Source: Branchiostoma lanceolatum
Taxonomy: Eukaryota > Chordata > Leptocardii > Amphioxiformes > Branchiostomatidae
Direction: 5' to 3'
Length of the DNA: 64,000 nucleotides
Assembly: GCF_035083965.1 (NCBI RefSeq)
Contig: NC_089727.1
Location: 7,383,501 to 7,447,500, forward strand
Positions within the stretch are counted from its first letter, which is position 1, and each line of letters starts with the position of its first letter. Made by a program: the position numbers and the translations under genes. Shown in pieces: positions 36,488 through 46,749 of the stretch. Under the pieces are notes generated by a model that had not been told where the DNA came from, made no database searches, and saw nothing but the letters and a program-made list of their open reading frames with translations.

Positions 36488-37430
36488 TCTAAAACAGGAG
36501 AGTTGACTTTCAGGTGGTACAATGTACGACAGTCTCGATATATAGCGACAAATCGTTCAAACTAAGGAGGCAACCACAATATATAGGTATATGTGGCATC
36601 TTTGTATTTGTCTCAGACCATGGCAGCTGTATACTAGTATGTCGAATAACACAACAAATATGTTGCTATGTTTCTTTTAGCTGTATTTGAGGGCCATGAA
36701 CACACACACACACACACACATACACACCTTCAAACAGAGTAAGCAGCCGCGGCAGCACATATGCTTTCTAATATGAAAAACAAAACTTTGTGCAGTGACT
36801 TTCTGTGTAGCATAGCAAACGTTCCCCAGTAATCTAGAATGTGTGCAGTGAATATATTCTCACCTGTGAGGCACAAATCGGACGACAGTCATAGAGATAT
36901 TTCAGTGCAGATCCGCCACCTCGGTATTACTTCTGCATGAAATGACGTCTAACTTGTCGGTTTACTTTCGCGTATTGCGAGTACTAGTAAGACAATTGGA
37001 ATGTCACCTCTGACTTGGGAGTGGCGATAGTTAACAGCTTACAGATGTATCTGTTTTGGCAAGCTCCAATAGCCCTTAAGGGTCGCTCCTCTTTCAAATA
37101 ATTTCAATAAATAGAAACTAAACTAAAGTAAATAAATTACTGAATGGTGAGTCAAACGTAAATAACTTCTTGCACCCAGTTTACGTCAAAAGCAGCACTA
37201 ATGCCTTGGGTGCCATAGTACATGTACACAGTTAGTACTGAAGTAGAACTTTCGATTATTGCACCTTTGGTCCTAGACGTGCTAAAGTTTTGATTTTTGT
37301 TGTTGTTGACAGATAGCATTTGATGTCAGGAACAAGTGACATAGGATTGGGCCCCACGCAGCTTGTTCTTAAACTGCAGGGGCGTTTTTCTACTGGTACT
37401 GCAATGTTCACAGACAGCTGACCGGGGAAT
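36488..37430. other. Intergenic between rolling-stone copy B and GPCR
   Basis: Shares sequence with the copy A upstream region for about the first 70 bases (gacagtctcgatatatagc). Beyond that only a short (CA)n at 36701-36720 is notable. No gene seen. Confidence 0.55.
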
Positions 37431-40400
37431 CTATAATCGTGTCTCTTCCATGTTCTTCCCTAAGAAACGACTGTACAGCATGGCTCCCTGCGCTCTACAA
37501 GAAGTTTGGCGCTCCCCCATGGGGATTCCGTCTGGGAACGGCGATGTGCTGGTGTCAGTCCGAACACAAGCTGCTCTTCTTGAGGTGGAACGGGCTTGGG
37601 TGGACGGCGTGGCGACTCTTGAAGCGACACCTAGCGACACATCAAACCTGTTCAGTACACAGGTGCGCATGGTCAGCTTCTTGGCTTCCTCTCGGAAGGC
37701 CCTGTTCAGCCCATTGTAGATGAAGACGTTTAAAATCCCATTACACGTGTATAGCCAAAGCACAACAAACTCCACGTCAGGATGGGTTGGATACTCCAAC
37801 ATATTTTGCCATATAGCCAGGGCACAGTACGGCACCCATGTTAGGAGAAATGCTACAGTGATGGCGGCGGTTGTCTTGGCTCCCTGAAGTTTGTCCAGTG
37901 TGGCCCGTCGGTTGTAGAGGTGGATGTTCTTCAGATGACGCAGGGCCACTGCGTACACTTTGCAGTGGAGAATGCCCACTACCATCACCAGGACTGCGAT
38001 GAAAGCGACCCCGAAGGCCAGCGGAATCACTTCGCCGAGCTCGAACGTACAGTGCGCCGAGGAGGGCAGGAAGCGGAATCTACAGGAAGAAATGTTAGTC
38101 ATGAATAAGACCATTCGTAGATTCGAGTACGCATGTGCAGTGTCAAAGGTGAAGGCCCTGACATGTAAACAAGGCCCGTCTGGGCATTGTTATTTAAATC
38201 GAGACAACAACTACGACAACTGTTTACAAGCCAGGGGCGCCTTCACCTTTGACACTGCACATGTCAAAGACACAGACACAGACAGACAGAGAAACAGAGA
38301 CAGAGAGAGTTGAATGTAGGCCTCAAAATATATTTGTAATTAGCAGTGACACACCAGGCATCAATGTGTGGTAGACGTTGCCTAAATGCAAAATGCACGG
38401 ATCTCACCTTTTGTACACGAAGATGGGGACTGTGAAGCTTATTGCGGGCACCACCCAGGCAGCCACGATCATGGCGGTGCACAGCTTCGGCCCCATGATG
38501 TTCTGGTACCTGTTGATACATAACAACAGGTCGAGGTCGAAGGTCGAGGTCGTCTACCCTAGCGACTTTCCTTGGTACTGAAACTTCCAGTTCCAGATAA
38601 CATTCATATCTTAGGAGTCCAATGTAGCAGACATAGAGCAATACAACTTTGACACGTCCATTATGAATAATGGCGAGAAATAAATCAGCCTGGAATATTC
38701 AACAACACGTTCAAACAAAAGGAAAATATTCGGAAAACTTTCGAGAGAATGTGAAACGTTACCTCATGGCGTGTACGATGAGGATGTAACGGTTGATGGC
38801 GAGGCCAACCAATGAGAACGACGAACCCAGTGCGCAGACGCAAGAGATGAACGTCGCAAGCTGGAAACAATCAGGAAAAACAATATGTCATCGTCATCAA
38901 AACTCTGTCAGCATTGATAAACTGAAAAGACCATGCTATTCAGGGCAAACAAAATGGGGTTAACAACACCATTGCGGAAAGAAAGCCACCATTGATTTAC
39001 AGCTTTTTCTATCGTAGGATTTTCAGCAAGGCTATGGCAGAACCGTTGGTCGACAAGGATCTGCCCTCAATTTGATGTCGTAACCCCAACGCAAGGAGAC
39101 ATTGTTCGGCAAACACAGAATAACCAATCGGCTCGCCACTGAAGCGTCGCCAAAAAAGGGCATTGGCATTATCAGTTTGACAAGTTACCTATTTCGTATT
39201 CAGAACACTTCGAACGGGTGAAATGTCGTGAGAAAGCTCTTTTGGAACGACTTAGCGTTCATCCAGATTTCGACGAAGTAGTCTACCTGAGGACCTCTTG
39301 ACATTAAGCGTGTGTGTGTACGTTAATATACAAGCAGAATCTTCAGCCGGCCGACTGATACGATTTTGCGCCCGTGGAGATCTGCTGGGAGATTATGTGT
39401 ACGTGACAATGTTACGTCACCGCGTAATACGTTGTGTAATGTTATGTTATGTCATACATACGGTGTTACGTATTTTTGTCATGCCTGAATTTTCTTAATG
39501 AATTTGGTTGCAAGTGGTGTGTAATTTTGATGTATAATGCAATATGATATAATTCTGCAGACTAGCTGGCGTTTGACTTCATTTTCTGTTAGGACCGGCC
39601 TGATTAGAAACGTCAACCATGTTTTTCAAGAAAACCAACCTACATGAACACAGAGGTTATCATGGTTCAATTCCTGGTTCAAAAAACTGCGAGCTGAATG
39701 TTTTTAAGTAAGACAAATCCATGAATGTACGATGATAGCAAGTGGGGTGCCGTCGTAAAAGGTAATAAACTAGATTTCTAATGATACATAATACACTGCA
39801 ATTGATAAAGCAACAACGATATGATCAACGGAACTAATTTTGCAACGTTATGTGTTAGGTTTAGTATTTCTACATATAGTACGTCCGATTGCAGAAAACG
39901 TTTTGACCATCAGTACCATGTTCACCACACACTATGCCTTCCATTTCAACTAGTCAGTAGATACTTTGGTCGCCGTGTGGCCAAAGATTTGACAGATCGC
40001 TTAACGAATTTCATAGATAAAGAACGAAAATGACAATCATTGTTACATATTCATGTATTATATATATATGGCCTCCTTTGGTCAATATTGACCACGGTAA
40101 TCTTGAATGGCCCCTGTAACAACATATAACTAGCTATAGGGAGCACACCCTAGCCAAAAAAAGGACAGTGGGAATGGCCCTTGTAGCAATGTGTATAAAC
40201 TGTGTATATTTGTGAAATTGTAAAATGTGTTGTTGTGCCATGTATGTCTGAATAAAGATGAAACTAGAATGGCAACATTTTCGGGAAAATGCAGGATATT
40301 CCCCTCCCATTACCAACACCTCAAATATGACATCCTTAGCATATTGACTGTAAGGGTATTATGAAGTTTCTGCATAAATTATGCAAAGGAGGCCCTCATT

Positions 40401-42258
40401 AGCCTAATGTATGTCCAGGTTTTCTGACCTTTCCTAATGGTACCTACAGCTCAGATATGACATCCGTAGCTTTTACGGTAAGGGAAATACAAGTTTATGC
40501 ATAAATTATGCAAATAATGTCCTCATTAGCATAATTTATGGCCAGGTGCATTCACCTTTCCTTATGGTACCTACATCTTAAAGATGACATCCGCAGCTTT
40601 TACGATAAAGGAAATACAAGTTTATACATAGATTATGCAAATGATGTCCTCATTAGCATAATTCATGGCCAGGTGCATTCACCTTTCCTAAAGGTACCTA
40701 CATCTCAAAGATGACATCTGCAGCTTTTACGGTAAGGGAAATACAAGTTTATGCATAAATTATGCAAATAATGTCCTCATTAGCATAATTTATGGCCAGG
40801 TGCATTCACCTTTCCTTATGGTACCTACATCTTAAAGATGACATCCGCAGCTTTTACGATAAAGGAAATACAAGTTTATGCATAGATTATGCAAATGATG
40901 TCCTCATTAGCATAATTCATGGCCAGGTGCATTCACCTTTCCTACCTACATCTCAAAGATGACATCCGCAGCTTGTACGGTAGGGGAAATACAAGTTTAT
41001 GCATAGATTATGCAAATGATGTCCTCATTAGCATAATTCATGGCCAGGTGCATTCACCTTTCCTAAAGGTTCCTACATCTCAAATATGACATCCGCAGCT
41101 TGTACGGTAGGGGAAATACAAGTTTATGCATAGATTATGCAAATTAGGTCCTCATTAGCATAATTTATTGTCAGGTGTATTCACCTTTCCTATAGGTACC
41201 TACATCTCAAATATACCATCCGTACCATTTAACATAAGGTACATATAACTTTCTGTAATACCATTAGTAGTGTACCACCGCACATCTACTTGGTTTTTGG
41301 CAGAAGAAGAAGAAGAAGAAGAAGAAGAAGAAGAAGAAGAAGAAGAAGAAGAACAGGCAAGCAAAAACAGTATATCCCCCTTCCCACTGGAAGGGGAATA
41401 TAAAAAACAGTCGCCTTTCCAATAATGCTTTTACGTCGTGCACGATGCATCATATTTCAACTATGAAATCAAGGGTCACACAAATCCAATTTTGGTCGCT
41501 CCCCTGTCGCTCAGCGATCGCCGTCGAGTGGAAGGGTGGTCTAACGTTAAAGGCAACCAAAGCAATATTAGGGCCCGAAAATCGGATTTTGAAAGTCAAT
41601 TCATTTAGTCATTTCTATACATGATTAGTGCAAACAACACTATCACAATGTACAGCAACGTCCATCGTGCAAAAATACGACGTTGTTGCGATGTGAAAAC
41701 TCACTGAAAATCGCCGCCGGGGGTTTTGTAGGCTCGCGGAACTACGGGAATCATGCATCGTACGGCACGTTTTTGCGCGGTTTTGAAATTACCAAAGTAA
41801 GTTATAACGCAAATGTGCTAACGTTAAATAGTGTTAGCAAATGTCACGACCATAGAGATTTCAGCATTTTTCACTTCCATATTTTGGGCCCAAATATTGG
41901 TTTGGTTGCCTTTAAAGCCATCAAACCCACTCATATACACAGTGTGGAGACTTACCATGCAGATGACATCACCGTACATCCACTGCCCTGTCCAGGCCGG
42001 CCTCAAGCTGAACGGGATGACCAGGAGACCGGGCAACATGTCGGCACACGCCAGGGAAACAGTCAGGTACCCCGTGTAGTTTCTCAGCGACGGCGACCTC
42101 AAAATCACGACCACGACGAAAGTATTTCCTAAGACAAGCCCCAGGCCGATGAGGCTGACGAGCATCACCTTCAGTTCGGCGGGAAGGACGAAGTGCCATT
42201 CCGGCTGGGACGAAGACATGGCCACGCTAGTGTCGTTTGCGGGTCCAGATCCGTTCAT
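37431..42258 (-). CDS. Class A (rhodopsin-type) GPCR, orphan, 4 exons
   Basis: Exons 42258-41956, 38860-38763, 38509-38408 and 38079-37431 join in phase (GT-AG) to 383 residues. N-terminus has NGSG and NDTS glycosylation sequons. TM1 holds GLVLGNTFVVVVIL (N1.50), TM2 SLACADMLPGLLVIPF (D2.50), and ECL1 has a Trp (WTGQWMYG) before the conserved Cys. TM3 ends in NRY instead of DRY. TM6 has FLLTWVPYC (family FxxxWxP). TM7 has NVFIY where NPxxY is usual, followed by helix 8 FREEAKKL. TM3 (CMVLATFISCVCALG) lacks the Asp that binds amines, so it is not a typical amine receptor despite the TM2 likeness. The tail is Ser/Thr/Arg-rich. Ligand unknown. The 3-kb first intron carries a satellite element. 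Confidence 0.88.
38132..38263. mobile_element. MITE ~132 bp in GPCR intron 3
   Basis: Perfect inverted ends of about 25 bases, left catgtgcagtgtcaaaggtg and right cacctttgacactgcacatg, with an additional aaggcc / gcgcctt match. Non-coding. Confidence 0.85.
40270..41404. mobile_element. ~1.1-kb element with the 127-bp satellite, GPCR intron 1 (inverted relative to 24141-25826)
   Basis: Seven or so tandem units of the satellite seen in PIBF1 intron 1, here reverse-complemented. The tacctacatc markers fall at 40568, 40695, 40822, 40943, 41070 and 41197, that is, 127 bases apart apart from one 121-base step. Units carry gcataatttatggccaggtg and cttttacggtaagggaaatac. A (GAA)n run of about 50 bases follows (41302-41353), the complement of the (CTT)n at the start of the other copy. 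gatattcccctcccatta near the left end is the complement of sequence near the right end of the PIBF1 copy. Confidence 0.8.
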
Positions 42259-42487
42259 CTTTCGAATAGTTGTTGTTCAAATGATGGAAAAGAGCACACG
42301 CACACACGAGTTTCTGACAAAGCCGAAAATCTACCAGTATACCAGATATCAAAAGAAAAGGTTACTGAAGCAACTGGATGGATTTTGTAAACGATCAGGC
42401 GTTTCAGGTAGCATCCACTACCTTTCCAGAGTGCCTTTGTACGACTGATGTAGTATACAGCCAGTATACGCGATTTATGAACATGAA

Positions 42488-42857
42488 CCACGTTTGAGGA
42501 ATTAGCATATATATTGGGGTTACGCAATGTAGAAACCAATTAGATACTAAAATGTTTTCAATTTTATGGATTTGTGTCCTCTGAATGGCACGCTCGTTGC
42601 GTCAGGTTTTATATTATAAATAAAGAAACAAAACAGATTATAAGTACTTAAAGTAGCAGATAAATGTTTTTTTTAGAAAGAACAGTGTCACAATCTTTAA
42701 CCAGTATGTTGTTTTGGCTTTTTTTTTACATTTTTCATCCGAGTTCATGTCTGTTTCTAGTGGTTTTCCTCTCTTTGCCTGCACTACGTTTGAGGAATCA
42801 GCATAGGGTATTGGGCTAAACAAATGTGGAAATCACTAGGAGACTAAAATGTTTTGG
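42488..42857. repeat. Direct duplication of a ~70-bp segment upstream of the GPCR
   Basis: cgtttgaggaattagcat...actaaaatgtttt at 42490-42556 recurs with substitutions at 42787-42853, about 296 bases further on. Function unknown; it lies in the likely GPCR promoter region. Confidence 0.7.
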
Positions 42858-43796
42858 ATGTTTCTAGTGTCAATCACGTGCTGAATACGGCCACTGTTGT
42901 CAAAACAGGCTCTCCAAACTCGTTTAAAAAGGTCATCGGTAGCTTTAGGTGAGGTAAAGGACGCTTCTTACTCGCGATTTGCTCTTTAAGATGCAACCCG
43001 ATCGGGTAAGAATAATGACCTTTAGGCAAATTTGCGTGCATGACGGAAAGCACTTAGAGATAGATCGCAAATCTCTCCATGGGAAGGTAAAGTTGCGGGA
43101 ATAATTCTCTTTCGTTAAGTCACGCAATGCACGCAAAAATTGCAAGTCACCTGTGACACCCGCAATTTGACCGTTAGAAATTATGACGTTAAATAGTAGG
43201 CAGTGCGCGGGTAAAGTGGTTATAAAAGGACCAGCAGACATAGTCGATAATGTTGTTCACCCACAACGGTAGACGTCAAGCTGTTTTCTTTCGTTTAGTA
43301 CAGGGCTTGGCTAGGAGGAAGATTTCAATTACTACACAAATTATGAAATCTTGATGTAGTAACAATCATGATATAACATTAATGATAGAGACCCGACTGA
43401 GGCTACGCCAGCAGGGAATTTTGTCGTCGGATTATGAGTCGTTACCGTTTCCTCATCCGTACAATCATTTGCTAAATTATGGAAATGAATAATTATCAAG
43501 TTGGTTACCAGTTTAAAAGACATATGACAGTGCACGCTGTAACTGTATGCGAACGTCTTATTCATTTCCTATTTTCAAACAAGAGTTCGGAGACCTCAGA
43601 CCTCCATGAAATATTTAAAGCTATTGCAAATTTCTTGTTTCAGGTTGTCTTATCAAACGTGCAAATAAGGCTGTAATTAGCAAACTGTATTTTATATTAT
43701 TGCCCTACTTCTTAACCAAAATTACATACATTGTAAATTCACGCAAATTCAGGTCATTCATCGGGCAGGCCCTCCTACCCCAGACAGGCCAATTAT

Positions 43797-44182
43797 TCAC
43801 CCCGACCAATCGAATCACGTGAATCGCATTGAAACTCAGATTCGTATCAGCCATTTCCCGACAAATCGCTTTCTAACTTGCGTTAACGACTACATCTGAC
43901 CAAACAAACTCGCCAGTGAGATGGTGGAGGGTGTCAGCTTTCCAAAGATGTTTTCAGATTGACAATTTTGGCACTTTGGAAGTGATTGAAAGTGACCGCG
44001 ATTTAACGTCTACTTTCTACTACTTTTCTCTAAACGTTAAATCGCGGTCAATTTCAATCACTTCCAAAGTTTGTTTGGTCAGATGTAGTCGTTAACGCAA
44101 GTTAGAAAGCGATTTGTCGGGAAATGGCTGATACGAATCTGAGTTTCAATGCGATTCACGTGATTCGATTGGTCGGGGTGAT
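43797..44182. repeat. ~385-bp palindromic foldback element
   Basis: Left arm (43797-43910) from ttcaccccgaccaatcgaat to gtagtcg-complementary sequence is repeated inverted at 44070-44182. Inner arms (cactttggaagtgattgaaa / tttcaatcacttccaaag, and cgcgatttaacgt / aacgttaaatcgcg) extend the pairing to near the centre at about 44020. About 60 bases on the left (43912-43970) have no partner. No ORF. Confidence 0.85.
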
Positions 44183-45882
44183 TATTACTGGCATGAAATA
44201 AAGGACTATACCACTCTAACAAAGGGGTTGACTTATAATGCTGCAGTACCTGTAAAACCTGGTAGGGGGCCCCAAATTACCATTTTTTCGGCACGTCAAT
44301 AACTATCGACAAACTAGATCCCATAGAGAAACACAAAGAGAAACTTAAGTTACAGGTGCAAAAAACACACAAAACCAAAAAAATAATTGCGCAGATTAGA
44401 TTCTTGAAAATATTTGAATGGTAAATAAGACCGCAGTAACAGTGAGTGCTAATCTTTGATATCACTAGCACCAATAAAAGTGTATAGGAAACATATTCAT
44501 ACCCCTGCTGGTCTTCCCCTTAACGTCCCTTCCACATTGTCACAATGATTATAAGGAAAACGTTGTTTTGATTTTTTCATGCTAATCTCGATAGGACGAG
44601 GTGAAATAGTCAACATGGAGTAAACAACCTGCTATACATCAATATTCATACAGGCAGATTCAGACAAGCAATACATTGTTTCATCGCAATGACATGATAC
44701 AGATTTCAACTTCCATACGTTGTGCATACTTCGTTTAAAATGTTTGGCAGCAATTGAAAATAGCAAAACAATTGGCAGCCCAAAAAAGACCATGCAAGCA
44801 GGTCTGTAAAATTTTGAACAAGAAACAAACCATGATTATTTATAATTATGAATGGTAATATTCAAATACCCAGCTTCAGACAATCAACACCACTATATGA
44901 ATAAGAGCTAATCTCAAACTGTTTGTCGCACTGCGTCGCGGATCAGCTACTGAAGCAGGTAAAACCGTATCCTACCAGCACAACAGCCCGGAAAGACCTT
45001 CGACGGCTTCGTAATTCCCCAGCAAGAAAGTGTCAACGAAAGATACATTCATTCTGACGTAGAAGGTAAAAGTCCTCGGTACAGTGTATAGAAATTCAAA
45101 GTAGTCTAGTAAACATGTGTAGTGTGGTTTCATGAATTTCAAAATGTCTACAGTTTTTAAGCTGTTTTCTTCATACCCCAATGAACAACCGAAATCGGTT
45201 GACAGCGGCACGCAGCCCATTTGAAACTTTCAATTTTGAATTGAACACTCTAATCGAATGGTTTAATCCTGAGGCCACAGCAAGCACATCCTCGGCAACC
45301 TCCAAATTTATGGCGCACGGGCGATAAAAAAACAATGTGGGCAAAAAAAACTGACTGCGGCGTTGGTCTGTGAGAGGAGATCAAGCCTCCTGGATGCTGT
45401 CCGTTATGTGATTTAATATGGCATTGTGTCGAAAGGTATCGACTTATATTGTCACTAATGTACATGTATGCAAGGTGTCCTGCCTATCGATCCTCGAAAC
45501 GCCACCAAACCTACATTGTGTTCAAAGCCCATCGGAAAATATCACTCTACTGTACAATAGTAATTGTCAAACATGATTCGACACCGTTTTCGACTTTAGC
45601 AGGCTGTTTAACGTGTAATGTGTGACAAGTGAACCTGACAGTTACATATTTACACCATGCTAAAATAATGTTTTCGGAAAGATTTCATGGAAATTTCCAT
45701 GAGTTTCAATACTAGCCTCTGATTGATATCAAATTTGTTTCTTTATTGTACACCCCCAATAAATATATGCAGAATTCTGATTGGCATAGATCGGAGAATG
45801 TGCCACTGGTTATATATGTACGTTGGTTACCTGGTTGTCACTGCTCTTCAACCAGATCACTAATATAATCGTTATCTCGGTA

Positions 45883-45932
45883 TTATCTGCAGTGTGTACA
45901 TCATTTTTAAATGATGTACACACTGCAGATAA
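45883..45932. repeat. Perfect 50-bp palindrome
   Basis: ttatctgcagtgtgtacatc and its exact reverse complement flank a tttttaaa centre (24-base arms, 2-base loop). It lies alone in intergenic DNA, with a second imperfect match (aacgctttttt region) to the right. Possibly a tiny foldback insertion. Confidence 0.8.
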
Positions 45933-46749
45933 GCAGTTTAAAAACGCTTTTTTCTTGTTACCTGTAATGTTGCAAGTTGCCAAAAATATAAAACGTAATT
46001 CTGAAAATCGTTCTACAAATATTTGATCATGACCCGCTGCTCTACAAACTATTTTTAGAATATAAATCCTGACAGAAAACTTCCCAGCAATGTATTTTAT
46101 GAAATGCAATACTACACAATGTGTGAAATGTTTGAAGCCCAATGTTTAGATGCCGGTAGATGATTTGCGTAATTGGTAAATCATGCTTGACTTTGAAGGG
46201 GTAAATCGAATGATTGATATTCTTCATTTTCACTTCTTCACATCTTCTTATCTGACTTTGGAATTGATTTTGGCAGTCTACATTGGTATCGTTTTCCAGG
46301 GTTTTTTTTTCTTCAAAAATCTACGGCATATATCTAATGATTCTACAGCTTTTGTATGATTTACAATATAGTCGAAAACTATTTTTTGAAAACAGAAGAA
46401 AAGTAATGGGCGCGCAGATGTCACATTAACATGGCCTAATACATGAGACATACTAATTGATGACAGGTGGGACATCTATGTATGTCTTATTTGCTTAATC
46501 AATGCAAACTTGTTGTGCATTGTCTTGCTGACATTTTACTTTTTTTCTTTTGCATCTACATTTTTTGGTTAGTTGCACCTCTGTACCATTCCCAAAAAGG
46601 GTCCCCGAAACAGTATCTTTATATGTTGTGAAACATCCATTGACAGTGAACTGGGACACCTGCTTGTTATTTTATGTTATAATTATGTTACAATAGTTCA
46701 GGCTGATTGAATAATTCCTGCTCATTGTCTCTATAGGTGTTAGGACAAC

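Larger units (their letters stand above)
42259..46749. other. Intergenic between GPCR and LRR receptor
   Basis: No protein gene recognised. An acceptor-like tctctatag directly before the LRR gene's 5' untranslated bases (46729-46738) suggests that a non-coding first exon lies somewhere in this region. Contains the repeats listed separately at 42488, 43797 and 45883. Confidence 0.55.
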
